Shown: one piece after another, positions 17,765 through 26,507 of the stretch | How positions within the stretch are numbered: the first letter of the stretch is position 1 | How the letters are laid out: every line of letters starts with the position of its first letter | From: Atlantibacter sp032062175 | GTDB lineage: Bacteria > Pseudomonadota > Gammaproteobacteria > Enterobacterales > Enterobacteriaceae | Direction: 5' to 3' | Assembly (NCBI RefSeq): GCF_032062175.1 | Contig: NZ_DAMBQK010000020.1 | Location: 27,516-91,515, forward strand | DNA: 64,000 nt | Program-made: the position numbers and the translations under genes | The notes under the pieces: model-generated | The model's database searches: none | Seen by the model: the letters and a program-made list of their open reading frames with translations, nothing else | What the model was told of the DNA's origin: nothing

Positions 17765-18178
17765 ATGAAAAATAGTGTTGCAGCTTCTGTCATGATTCTG
17801 ACCCTCACCGCCTGCTCTGGCACACAATTAGGCGTTGGAGTGGGAACCGGCTTTCCGAGTGTGGGTGTCGGCGCTGGCCTGTCATTCCCTGTTGGTCAGA
17901 ATACCAGGCCAGACGACGAATCCTATGCTCAAACCCTCACCCGTGAGATTTACGCCAGGATTAGCGATACTGGCCAATATGCGGGCAAACTCTGCACTAT
18001 TCGCATCGCAACGGATGCCGAAGGCACCGTCACGGATGTTATGCGTCTGGAAGGCGACCCGCGCTGGTGCGATCGGGTGATGGCAGCCGCAACACAGCTC
18101 TATCGCGTCCCCGCGCCACCGGCTGCTATGGTAGACCGTCTGCAACAAGGGCTGGTGATTGATTTGATCCCCAGGTAA
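17765..18178 (+). CDS. Small lipoprotein with a TolA C-terminal (domain III-like) fold
   Basis: 137 residues. A lipoprotein signal ends in LTLTAC with Cys17 as the lipid site, then a Gly/Val-rich linker (residues 20-48), then a C-terminal domain (about 52-137) that clearly resembles TolA domain III: QYAGKLCTIRI, EGTVTDV and GDPRWCDRVMAAA match YAGKTC-type and GDPALCQAAL-type segments of TolA. Both domain III disulfide cysteines are kept (Cys77 and Cys102). ATG 17765 is chosen for a GAGGG ribosome site at 17752. It begins 30 bases after kdpE. It lacks the TolA membrane anchor and long helix, so it cannot replace TolA. Function unknown. Confidence 0.85.
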   Translation: MKNSVAASVMILTLTACSGTQLGVGVGTGFPSVGVGAGLSFPVGQNTRPDDESYAQTLTREIYARISDTGQYAGKLCTIRIATDAEGTVTDVMRLEGDPRWCDRVMAAATQLYRVPAPPAAMVDRLQQGLVIDLIPR

Positions 18179-18753
18179 ACCCAGGTCAAGGGCGGGGTTG
18201 GCAATCGAGAGGTAAATTTGTTAACAAAAGCGAGTGACCCGCCCTTTTTTGGCCTGTCTGTCATCGGGATTGTTAACATTTGTGGCTATTCATATGTGTG
18301 CATTTTTATGCACTTTTCCGAACAATCGGATTTCATAAATTGACAAACAACCGCATTCCGGTCTTGTCCAGATAAAACCCAGGTGAATGTGGAAAGCTTT
18401 TGCTCCTGGGGTTAAGAAAATGAAATGATGTTTTTATTTGAATGAGCCTTTTTATTAGCGCATTCTTTTTTTGGCTGCCATTGAATAACCCTGAAATTAA
18501 TTCGAATAAATAACCAATACATTAACGCGTTATTTAACCGCAATTAAAAATACAAATGTTACACAATCTAACCAGACATTGTTACACAAACATATCCACT
18601 GATAACGCGGGTGAACTATAGTGGATTACTCTGCATTAATTTGTTCTCGTGCGTATATGTAGTGAAACTAAATCATTTTATTGATACTCGTCACGGTTTA
18701 TCCTTTTGCCGGAGATAAAATAGCCTCGCCTTTATTTAGAAAAGGATTTAATT
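18179..18753. other. Noncoding region between the TolA-like lipoprotein and speFL
   Basis: About 575 bases with no gene that can be supported. Its first part holds an inverted repeat, GGGCGGG at 18190-18196 and CCCGCCC at 18238-18244 followed by six T, which may end the upstream transcript despite a loop of about 40 bases. From 18400 onward it is very AT-rich and must carry the speFL-speF-potE promoter, which could not be placed. Confidence 0.5.
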
Positions 18754-18858
18754 ATGGAAAACAACAACCGGTTAATGCCGCATATAAGGCGAACCACACA
18801 TATAATGATGTTTGCCCATCGTAACAGCTTCGATTTCCACTTCTTTAACGCCCGATAG
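18754..18858 (+). CDS. speFL: SpeFL, ornithine-sensing leader peptide
   Basis: 34-residue leader peptide. It starts MENNNRLMPHIRRTTHIM and ends NSFDFHFFNAR, differing from the E. coli peptide at only a few places near the start and middle. In E. coli, free ornithine is caught inside the ribosome that translates this peptide. The stalled ribosome blocks Rho-dependent termination and lets speF be transcribed. Strong conservation of the C-terminal half says the switch works here too. The ribosome site AAGGA lies at 18741-18745. speF starts about 270 bases downstream. Confidence 0.93.
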   Translation: MENNNRLMPHIRRTTHIMMFAHRNSFDFHFFNAR

Positions 18859-19129
18859 CCACGTCCTGGCAGGTGCGCCATAGCACAGGCCTCTTCACAC
18901 CCTATGTCTTTTTTGGGTTTCAATGCCTGCGCGTGATCGCGTCTGATCTCTGATAAAGCCAATTTTTAAAATCAATCGCCGGATTGAAGGCTTTATTCAT
19001 CCTAAAAAATAGCGTCGATTATTTTGCTGCCTTTTGGCTGCACAATACTCCTTTGCTTAATTTCCGGTGTCATTCAATTTCTTAATAAAAGAAATTGCGG
19101 GAAAGTATTGCTTAAAATTCAGGATTACC
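18859..19129 (+). promoter_or_regulatory. speFL-speF leader RNA with Rho-dependent attenuation
   Basis: About 270 transcribed bases between the leader peptide and speF. In E. coli the matching region holds the Rho loading site and pause controlled by SpeFL stalling. The sequence is C-containing early (18859-18940) and T-rich later. The exact Rho site was not resolved here. Confidence 0.55.
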
Positions 19130-21328
19130 ATGCAAAAGTTAAAAATTGCGGTTAGCCGCATCTGTCCGGACTGCGTTAATACTCAACGGGAAGTCGTTTC
19201 AATTATGGATACCGATTTTATTGATATCGCTGCCGCCGTCGTGGCGCTAGCCGATATTGATAACGGTATTATTGATAAAATCGAGCGTACCGGTTTTGGT
19301 CTGCCGATTTTTATCGCGACCCATAATAATGAACGTGTTCCCGAACACTGGTTAGCGCGTATCAACGGCGTGTTTGAAATCAGCGAGTCTCGTTCGGAAT
19401 TCTATGGCCGCCAGCTTGAGGCCGCCGCAGCGAAATACGAAACCAGCCTGAAACCGCCGTTCTTCCGCGCCCTGGTTGATTACGTCAAACAAGGCAACAG
19501 CGCGTTTGATTGCCCCGGCCACCAGGGGGGTCAGTTCTTCCGCCGTCACCCGACGGGCAATCAGTTCGTGAATTTCTTCGGCGAAACCCTGTTCCGCTCC
19601 GATTTGTGTAATGCGGACGTAGCGATGGGCGATTTGCTGATCCACGAAGGCGCGCCGTGCACGGCTCAAAAACACGCTGCCAAAGTGTTTAATGCCGATA
19701 AAACCTATTTTGTGCTCAACGGCACCTCTTCCTCTAACAAAGTGGTGCTGAATGCGCTGCTGGCACCGGGCGACCTGGTATTGTTTGACCGCAACAACCA
19801 TAAGTCGAACCATCATGGCGCGCTATTACAGGCGGGCGCAACACCGGTTTACCTGGAAACAGCCCGTAACCCGTACGGCTTTATCGGCGGGATCGACGCG
19901 CACTGCTTCGAAGAGCGCTATCTGCGTGACAGCATCCGTGAAGTGGCTGCCGACCGCGCCCAGGACGCCCGTCCGTTCCGCCTGGCGGTGATCCAGTTAG
20001 GCACCTATGACGGCACCATTTATAACGCGCGTCAGGTGGTGGATAAGATTGGTCATCTGTGTGACTACATCCTGTTCGACTCCGCGTGGGTGGGTTATGA
20101 GCAGTTTATTCCGATGATGGCGGACTGCTCGCCGCTGCTGCTGGAGCTGACCGAAAATGATCCGGGCATTCTGGTGACCCAGTCTGTACATAAGCAACAG
20201 GCCGGGTTCTCCCAGACTTCGCAGATCCATAAAAAGGACAGCCATATCAAGGGGCAGGATCGCTATGTTTCCCATAAGCGTATGAATAACGCGTTTATGA
20301 TGCATGCCTCCACCAGCCCTTTCTATCCGTTGTTCGCGGCGCTGGACGTTAATGCCCGTATGCATGAAGGCGAAGGCGGCAAACAGATGTGGATGAACTG
20401 CGTGGAAGTCGGTATCGATACCCGTAAGCTGATCCTCAACAACTGTCACCATATTCGTCCGTTCGTGCCTGCTACTGTTGACGGCAAAGCATGGGAAAGC
20501 TGGGATACCCAACAGATCGCCCGCGATCTGCGCTTCTTCCACTTTGTACCAGGCGACAAATGGCATGCGTTCGAGGGCTATGCGGAGCATCAGTATTTCG
20601 TCGACCCCTGCAAACTGCTGCTGACCACGCCGGGCATCAATGCCGCTACCGGCGAATACGACACCTTTGGCGTGCCGGCCACCATTCTTGCCAACTTCCT
20701 GCGTGAGAACGGCGTGGTACCGGAGAAATGCGACCTCAACTCGATCCTGTTCCTGCTCACGCCTGCTGAAGAGATGGGCAAAATGCAGCAACTGGTGGCG
20801 CTGTTGGTCCGTTTCGAGCAGTTACTGGAACACGACGCACCACTGAGTGAAGTGCTGCCGTCGCTCTGGAAACAACATCAGGAACGTTACGGCGAATACA
20901 CCCTGCGCCAGCTTTGCCAGGAAATGCATGACTTCTATGCCAGCCACAACGTGAAACAGCTTCAGAAAGAGATGTTCCGTAAAGAGTACTTCCCGCGCGT
21001 GGTGATGAACCCGCAAGACGCCAACTACGCCTTTATCCGTGGGCAAACCGAGCTGGTGAAACTCAGCGATGCAGAAGGCCGCGTGGCGGCTGAAGGCGCG
21101 CTGCCTTACCCGCCGGGCGTGCTGTGCGTAGTCCCGGGCGAAATCTGGGGCGGCGCGGTGTTGCGCTACTTTCAGGCGCTGGAGGAAGGCATCAACCTGC
21201 TGCCGGGCTTCGCACCGGAACTCCAGGGAGTGTATGTCGAGGAGCATGACGGTCGTAAACAGGTGTGGTGCCACGTTATCAAGCAGCCCGTGGTGAAAGC
21301 GTCAGCACAAAAGGAAATCAGATTATGA
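19130..21328 (+). CDS. speF: Inducible ornithine decarboxylase
   Basis: 732-residue PLP enzyme (group III decarboxylase, cytoplasmic) that turns ornithine into putrescine and CO2, taking up a proton; it is induced at low pH. The PLP-binding Lys is residue 355 in SVHKQQAGFSQ. DCPGHQGGQFFRRHPTG and NGTSSSNKVV are also diagnostic. The frame is open from 19067, but ATG 19130 (MQKLKIAVSR) has an AGGA site upstream and gives the exact length of E. coli SpeF. The last bases overlap the potE start (ATGA). Confidence 0.97.
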   Translation: MQKLKIAVSRICPDCVNTQREVVSIMDTDFIDIAAAVVALADIDNGIIDKIERTGFGLPIFIATHNNERVPEHWLARINGVFEISESRSEFYGRQLEAAAAKYETSLKPPFFRALVDYVKQGNSAFDCPGHQGGQFFRRHPTGNQFVNFFGETLFRSDLCNADVAMGDLLIHEGAPCTAQKHAAKVFNADKTYFVLNGTSSSNKVVLNALLAPGDLVLFDRNNHKSNHHGALLQAGATPVYLETARNPYGFIGGIDAHCFEERYLRDSIREVAADRAQDARPFRLAVIQLGTYDGTIYNARQVVDKIGHLCDYILFDSAWVGYEQFIPMMADCSPLLLELTENDPGILVTQSVHKQQAGFSQTSQIHKKDSHIKGQDRYVSHKRMNNAFMMHASTSPFYPLFAALDVNARMHEGEGGKQMWMNCVEVGIDTRKLILNNCHHIRPFVPATVDGKAWESWDTQQIARDLRFFHFVPGDKWHAFEGYAEHQYFVDPCKLLLTTPGINAATGEYDTFGVPATILANFLRENGVVPEKCDLNSILFLLTPAEEMGKMQQLVALLVRFEQLLEHDAPLSEVLPSLWKQHQERYGEYTLRQLCQEMHDFYASHNVKQLQKEMFRKEYFPRVVMNPQDANYAFIRGQTELVKLSDAEGRVAAEGALPYPPGVLCVVPGEIWGGAVLRYFQALEEGINLLPGFAPELQGVYVEEHDGRKQVWCHVIKQPVVKASAQKEIRL

Positions 21329-22638
21329 GTAAATCCAATAAGATGGGCGTGGTGCCGCTCACAATATTGACCATGGTGAACATGATGGGCTCCGGCATCA
21401 TCATGCTGCCCACCAAACTGGCGGAAGTGGGGACGATTTCGATTATCTCCTGGCTGGTCACGGCATTAGGATCGACGGCGCTGGCCTGGGCCTTCGCAAA
21501 ATGCGGCATGTTCAGCCGCAAATCTGGCGGCATGGGCGGTTACGCTGAATACGCATTCGGTAAATCCGGCAACTTCATGGCTAACTATACCTATGGGGTA
21601 TCGCTGCTGATCGCCAACGTGGCGATTGCGATTTCCGCCGTGGGTTACGGTAGCGAGCTGTTCGGCGCGACGCTCAGCCCGGTACAGATCGGTATCGCCA
21701 CGATTTGCGTACTGTGGATTTGCACCGTCGCCAACTTTGGCGGCGCGCGCATCACCGGGCAAATCAGCGGCATTACGGTATGGGGCGTGATCATTCCGGT
21801 GGTCGGTCTGTCGGTGATTGGCTGGTTCTGGTTCAGCCCGACGATGTATGCCGAATCCTGGAACCCGCACAACGTGCCGTTCTTCGACGCCGTTGGCTCA
21901 TCCATCGCCATGACGCTGTGGGCATTTTTAGGGCTGGAATCCGCCTGCGCCAACACCGAAGTGGTGGAAAACCCGGAACGCAACGTGCCGATCGCAGTAC
22001 TGGGCGGGACGCTGGGCGCGGCGGTGATTTATATCGTCTCTACCAACGTAATCGCCGGGATTGTGCCGAATATGGACCTGGCTAACTCCACCGCGCCGTT
22101 CGGTCTGGCCTTCGCGCAAATGTTCACGCCGACCGTGGGCAAAGTGATCATGGGCCTGATGGTGATGTCCTGCTGCGGTTCGCTGCTCGGCTGGCAGTTT
22201 ACGATTGCCCAGGTGTTTAAATCCTCAGCGGATGAAGGGTACTTCCCGAAAATCTTCTCGAAAGTGTCTAAAACTGAAGCACCGGTTAAAGGCATGCTGA
22301 CGATTGTGATTTTCCAGAGCGTGCTGGCGCTGATGACCATCAGCCCGTCGCTGAATAATCAGTTTAACGTGCTGGTTAACCTGGCGGTTGTCACCAACAT
22401 CATTCCGTACATTCTGTCGATGGCGGCGCTGGTGATTATTCAGAAAGTGGCGAAGGTCGATCCGGGTAAAGCGAAAGCGGCAAACTTCGTGGCATTGATC
22501 GGGGCGATTTACAGCTTCTATGCGCTCTACTCCTCAGGTTCCGAAGCGATGCTGTATGGCGCAATGGTGACCTTTATGGGCTGGACGCTGTACGGGCTGG
22601 TATCGCCGCGCTTTGAATTGACCAATAAACATGGCTAA
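21325..22638 (+). CDS. potE: Putrescine/ornithine antiporter
   Basis: 437-residue APC-family transporter with about twelve membrane spans. It swaps outside ornithine for inside putrescine, feeding SpeF and exporting its product. The start MSKSNKMGVVPLTILTMVNMMGSGI has the Gly-rich first helix typical of the family. WAFLGLESACANTEVVENPERNVP in the middle carries conserved substrate-site residues. The ATG overlaps the speF stop, so an upstream open frame to 21265 is rejected. A terminator follows at 22667. Confidence 0.97.
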   Translation: MSKSNKMGVVPLTILTMVNMMGSGIIMLPTKLAEVGTISIISWLVTALGSTALAWAFAKCGMFSRKSGGMGGYAEYAFGKSGNFMANYTYGVSLLIANVAIAISAVGYGSELFGATLSPVQIGIATICVLWICTVANFGGARITGQISGITVWGVIIPVVGLSVIGWFWFSPTMYAESWNPHNVPFFDAVGSSIAMTLWAFLGLESACANTEVVENPERNVPIAVLGGTLGAAVIYIVSTNVIAGIVPNMDLANSTAPFGLAFAQMFTPTVGKVIMGLMVMSCCGSLLGWQFTIAQVFKSSADEGYFPKIFSKVSKTEAPVKGMLTIVIFQSVLALMTISPSLNNQFNVLVNLAVVTNIIPYILSMAALVIIQKVAKVDPGKAKAANFVALIGAIYSFYALYSSGSEAMLYGAMVTFMGWTLYGLVSPRFELTNKHG

Positions 22639-22666
22639 TTGCTAAGCACCAGAAAACATCAATCCA

Positions 22667-22700
22667 ATGCCGGTTCCTTAAGGGGACCGGCATTATTTTT
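22667..22700 (+). terminator. Terminator of speF-potE
   Basis: ATGCCGGT (22667-22674) pairs with ACCGGCAT (22686-22693), with further weak pairing inside, followed by TATTTTT. About 30 bases after the potE stop. Confidence 0.8.
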
Positions 22701-22710
22701 AACTGACGCC

Positions 22711-22929
22711 TTAGTGCATCACTATTATGCCCAAAACTGCTAACCCGGCTACGGCACCTATCAGATACACTGGTGACATCGCAACATCAGCGGCAATAGC
22801 CACCGGGTACAGAGCGCGTTTTGCAGAGAGCCCGTTTCGGGTACAGACACCCCAGTGTCAATAACGCTGCGCAGTGTATACAGGTGCCTGATTGCACACA
22901 ACACTACCGCTGCCATCATGCCTACAGCA
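22711..22929 (-). pseudogene. Possible remnant of a small lipoprotein-like gene
   Basis: Read on the minus strand, the frame ending in TAA at 22711 encodes a protein-like tail: AKRALYPVAIAADVAMSPVY, then LIGAVAGLAVLGIIVMH. The pattern (a YPVxxAxDxAxSPxxL segment followed by a hydrophobic end) recalls YceK/YidQ-type small lipoproteins. An in-frame TGA at 22858-22860 cuts it, and upstream of it comes a Cys-containing stretch (CRHDGSGSVVCNQAPVYT) with another stop at 22930. No intact start or signal peptide joins it. It may be a decayed gene, or chance. Weak call. Confidence 0.3.
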
Positions 22930-23100
22930 TCAAAACGGCAGACGAAATGATATGTACTGCCCCACCCTCCCAAATTTTTATACCAGACATGAACCAAGAC
23001 AGACCGATAATTAACCGTAGTATCGAAGTTACAGGAAATTTGTGCAGGCCAACGTTATTGTTGCGGAAGAAGAGTAAAACCGGTGGAGAGATAAGCGCCA

Positions 23101-23137
23101 TTTAAAAAGGGTTCATGCACGTGCATGAACCCTTTAG
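23101..23137 (-). terminator. Perfect 30-base palindrome, probable terminator of pgm
   Basis: AAAGGGTTCATGCAC (23106-23120) is followed at once by its exact reverse complement (23121-23135). On the minus strand the hairpin is followed by TTTTTAAA. It lies about 75 bases past the pgm stop, so it most likely ends that transcript. Confidence 0.7.
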
Positions 23138-23209
23138 ACATTTATAGCTGAATCAGTCTGGGGACCCTGAAGCGAACGGCATTAAGCGCTGGCGCTATTG
23201 TTCCTGGTC

Positions 23210-24850
23210 TCAGGCGTTTTTCAGAACTTCACTGACAATTTCTACCGCTTCTTTCTCGATCTGGGCACGGTGCTCTGCGCCGAGGAAGCTTTCGCAATAG
23301 ATCTTATAGGCGTCTTCCGTACCCGAAGGACGCGCCGCGAACCAACCGTTGTCGGTCATTACTTTCAGGCCACCAATCGATGCGCCATTGCCCGGTGCGG
23401 CGGTTAAGCGCGCGGTGATCGGGTCACCCGCCAGGGTGCTGGCACTGACCATCTCCGGAGAGAGTTTGGAGAGCGCCGCTTTTTGTGCGGATGTTGCAGA
23501 CGCCTGCAGACGGTTGTAGCTCGGCGCGCCAAAGCGTTCAGCCAGTTCGTCATAGTGCTGCTGCGGGTTTTTACCGGTTACTGCGGTAATTTCCGCCGCC
23601 AGCAGGCACATGATGATGCCGTCTTTGTCGGTCGACCACGGGGTGCCGTCGAAGCGCAGGAACGATGCGCCCGCGCTCTCTTCGCCGCCGAAGCCGAAAC
23701 TGCCGTCGAACAGGCCGTCAACGAACCACTTAAAGCCCACAGGCACTTCAACCAGTTTGCGGCCCAGGTCGTTAACCACGCGGTCGATCATCGCGGAAGA
23801 AACCAGGGTTTTGCCCACCGCCACATCGTTGCCCCACTGCGGACGATGTTGGAACAGGTAGTTAATCGCCACAGCAAGATAATGGTTCGGGTTCATCAAC
23901 CCCGCCGGCGTGACGATACCGTGGCGGTCGTAATCCGGGTCGTTGGCAAACGCCAGGTCAAACTTGTCACGCAGCGCCAGCAGGCCCGCCATCGCACATT
24001 CAGAGGAACAGTCCATACGGATTGCGCCGTCTTTGTCCAGATGCATAAAGCGGAAAGTCTGGTCGACGTGATCGTTAACGATGGTCAGGTTTAATTTGTA
24101 GTGCTCGGCAATGCGCTTCCAGTATTCGATACCCGAGCCGCCCAGCGGATCGACGCCCAGCGTCAGGCCCGCTTTCTGGATAGCCGCCATATCGACGATA
24201 TCCGCCAACCCTTCGACAAAGGGCTGCACCAGATCTTTCGCAGTAATGTGCCCGCTCGCCCAGGCTTCATCCAGTGAAACGCGTTTCACTGACGCCAGGC
24301 CTTCCGCTAACAGCGCGTTAGCGCGGTCTTCCACCACTTTAGTAACGTTGGTGTCAGCTGGGCCGCCGTTGGGCGGATTGTATTTGATGCCGCCATCGTC
24401 AGGCGGGTTATGGGACGGGGTAATGACAATACCATCCGCCTGTTTTCCGCCCTGGCGGTTATGGACCAGAATAGCGTTAGAGACCGCCGGGGTCGGCGTA
24501 TAGCCGTTGTCTTCCTGAACGATCACATCCACGCCGTTGGCGGCAAGCACTTCCAGTACCGAGATAAACGCCGGTTCGGAAAGCGCGTGCGTGTCTTTAC
24601 CCACAAAGCAGGGGCCGGTAACACCGTTTTTTGCGCGTTCTTCCGCGATGGCCTGGGCAATCGCCAGAATATGCGGTTCATTAAAACTGTGGCGCGCCGA
24701 GCTGCCGCGATGGCCGGACGTCCCGAATTTCACCGCATGCTCGCTATTCCCCGGCTGCGGTTTCAGCACGTAATATTGTGCGGTGAGTTGGGCAACATTA
24801 ATCAAATCACGCTGTTGTGCAGGCTGCCCTGCACGGTTATGAATTGCCAT
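23210..24850 (-). CDS. pgm: Phosphoglucomutase
   Basis: 546-residue enzyme that interconverts glucose 1-phosphate and glucose 6-phosphate, linking sugar breakdown with glycogen and sugar-nucleotide synthesis. The phospho-Ser lies in ITPSHNPPDDGG (about residue 146). The Mg-binding loop is FANDPDYDRHG, the sugar loop GFGGEESAGASF, and the phosphate loop RPSGTEDAYK. The start MAIHNRAGQPAQQ at 24850 gives the E. coli length; an extension to 24871 adds seven residues without support. seqA ends 24 bases upstream, so seqA and pgm are likely one operon, as in E. coli. Confidence 0.97.
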   Translation of the reverse strand: MAIHNRAGQPAQQRDLINVAQLTAQYYVLKPQPGNSEHAVKFGTSGHRGSSARHSFNEPHILAIAQAIAEERAKNGVTGPCFVGKDTHALSEPAFISVLEVLAANGVDVIVQEDNGYTPTPAVSNAILVHNRQGGKQADGIVITPSHNPPDDGGIKYNPPNGGPADTNVTKVVEDRANALLAEGLASVKRVSLDEAWASGHITAKDLVQPFVEGLADIVDMAAIQKAGLTLGVDPLGGSGIEYWKRIAEHYKLNLTIVNDHVDQTFRFMHLDKDGAIRMDCSSECAMAGLLALRDKFDLAFANDPDYDRHGIVTPAGLMNPNHYLAVAINYLFQHRPQWGNDVAVGKTLVSSAMIDRVVNDLGRKLVEVPVGFKWFVDGLFDGSFGFGGEESAGASFLRFDGTPWSTDKDGIIMCLLAAEITAVTGKNPQQHYDELAERFGAPSYNRLQASATSAQKAALSKLSPEMVSASTLAGDPITARLTAAPGNGASIGGLKVMTDNGWFAARPSGTEDAYKIYCESFLGAEHRAQIEKEAVEIVSEVLKNA

Positions 24851-24874
24851 GGCCTGGTCCTTTTGACGCATTAG

Positions 24875-25417
24875 TTAAATGGTGCCGCAAACCTTTTCAA
24901 TCAATTCCGCCGGGAACTGCATTGACTGCATGATGTGTTCAATCATGCTGCATTTACGACCGGTATTGGTGTTGGTAATCACCCAGTATGGCGTACCTGG
25001 CACATGTTTGGGTTTGGTTTGATTACCGCTCTGCAAAAGCGTTTGCTGATCGCCCGCAAAATAGACGCGGGTGCGGCCATGCAACGACTCGGTGGCATCG
25101 GCGAACGCTTTTGGATCCAGTGTATAGAGTGTAGACAGCACCAGCATGAAACGGTTGACGGCACGCTTTTGTTCAGCGTATTCGTCAGAAAGCAGCAGCT
25201 CGCGAACAGCGCGTACACGATCTTTGGGGTTGTTGGCGGGTTTTTCTTCCATCACGGCGACGGCCGCGCTGCCCTCTTTCGCCGGTTTTTCGACTTGCGG
25301 TTGCGCGGGGTTGAATTTCAGCATGCGACGCAAAATGTCGGACGCGCTTTCACCAATGTGCTGGGTGTGGCTCGCGATATAGCGATAAAGGTCGTCATCA
25401 ACTTCAATCGTTTTCAT
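24875..25417 (-). CDS. seqA: SeqA, negative modulator of replication initiation
   Basis: 180-residue protein that binds hemimethylated GATC sites, sequesters oriC after initiation and organises new DNA. The N-terminal oligomerisation part MKTIEVDDDLYRYIASHTQHIGESASDILRRML is intact. The C-terminal DNA-binding part includes GRTRVYFAG, GTPYWVITNTNTGRK, and the end ELIEKVCGTI. The frame runs back to 25510, but the ATG at 25417 matches the known start. It is divergent from ybfF across about 180 bases. Confidence 0.97.
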   Translation of the reverse strand: MKTIEVDDDLYRYIASHTQHIGESASDILRRMLKFNPAQPQVEKPAKEGSAAVAVMEEKPANNPKDRVRAVRELLLSDEYAEQKRAVNRFMLVLSTLYTLDPKAFADATESLHGRTRVYFAGDQQTLLQSGNQTKPKHVPGTPYWVITNTNTGRKCSMIEHIMQSMQFPAELIEKVCGTI

Positions 25418-25598
25418 TTTAATCCAGTGCGATATCTTTCTGAATACAAATCGTTGGGAGTATAGGATCAAACCCCAACAGCGGATAGCGTCAAGCCAGG
25501 AAGGCGGCAAAAGTCAGATTTAACTGGATCTTGCGACCGGGCGGCAGAATGTTCAACATAATACCCTAACCTGACACCTGCAAAAAAAGAACTTTGCC

Positions 25599-26366
25599 AT
25601 GAAATTACATACCCGAGCGCAAACTGCACAACAATCGCATAACGCCTCACCGGTCGTGCTGGTTCACGGCCTGTTCGGCAGCCTGGATAACCTGGGCGTG
25701 CTGGCGCGCGAACTGATTACCGATTTCGACGTTATCCAGGTGGATATGCGCAACCACGGATTGTCACCGCGCAGCGATATCATGACGTATCCGGCCATGG
25801 CACAGGATCTGATTGATACGCTCGACGAACTGAGTATCGACAAAGCCACTTTTATCGGTCACTCCATGGGCGGTAAAGCTGTGATGGCGGCAACCAAAAT
25901 CGCGCCGCAACGCATCGATAAACTGGTGGCGATTGATATCGCGCCGGTGAATTACCGGGTGCGGCGGCACGATGAAATTTTCGCCGCGATTAATGCCGTC
26001 AGCGAAGCCGGGATCACCTCTCGCCAGGATGCGGCGGCGCTGATGCGTGAACAAATCCCTGAAGAAGGGGTGATTCAGTTTCTGCTCAAATCTTTCGCAT
26101 CCGGCGAGTGGCGTTTCAATGTGCCAGCGCTGTGGGATCAGTATTCACATATCGTCGGTTGGGAAACGGTGCCCGCCTGGGATCATCCGGCGCTATTTAT
26201 TCGCGGCGGCAATTCGCCGTACGTGGATGAAAGCCATCGCGAGGCGCTGCTTGCGCAATTCCCTCAGGCGCGCGCGCACGTCGTAGCGGGCGCGGGCCAC
26301 TGGGTTCATGCCGAAAAACCGCAGGCGGTGGTACGGGCAATCCGCCGCTACCTCGATGCCGGGTAA
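25599..26366 (+). CDS. ybfF: Alpha/beta-hydrolase esterase YbfF
   Basis: 255-residue alpha/beta-fold esterase acting on acyl esters such as acyl-CoA and malonyl-CoA in the E. coli protein. The nucleophile is Ser89 in FIGHSMGGKA, the oxyanion loop is VLVHGLFGSLDNLG, and the catalytic His lies near the end in GAGHWVHAEKP. It has no signal peptide, so it is cytoplasmic. The natural substrate is unknown. It is divergent from seqA and 140 bases ahead of ybfE, as in E. coli. Confidence 0.93.
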   Translation: MKLHTRAQTAQQSHNASPVVLVHGLFGSLDNLGVLARELITDFDVIQVDMRNHGLSPRSDIMTYPAMAQDLIDTLDELSIDKATFIGHSMGGKAVMAATKIAPQRIDKLVAIDIAPVNYRVRRHDEIFAAINAVSEAGITSRQDAAALMREQIPEEGVIQFLLKSFASGEWRFNVPALWDQYSHIVGWETVPAWDHPALFIRGGNSPYVDESHREALLAQFPQARAHVVAGAGHWVHAEKPQAVVRAIRRYLDAG

Positions 26367-26507
26367 AAAATGGTTAAAAATAAAGCGGCTGATAACTCAG
26401 AGTGCCGTTAACGCGTTGGCGCGCTGGATTCCCTCATGTATGATGGCGCGCTTAACTGCATCCGAGCCCCGCTCCTGCACCCTGTTTTCCCTGTCAAAAC
26501 GCGCATC

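Larger units (their letters stand above)
22701..23209. other. potE-pgm intergenic region
   Basis: About 510 bases between the potE terminator and pgm with no intact gene. It holds the possible decayed lipoprotein gene (22711-22929) and the 30-base palindrome at 23106-23135. A forward open frame at 22821-23105 has no protein-like features and is not called. Confidence 0.5.

Noticed and set aside
22821..23105. Forward 94-codon frame between potE and pgm
   Set aside because: Cys/His/Gln-scattered sequence without domain or ribosome site; the opposite strand looks more protein-like.
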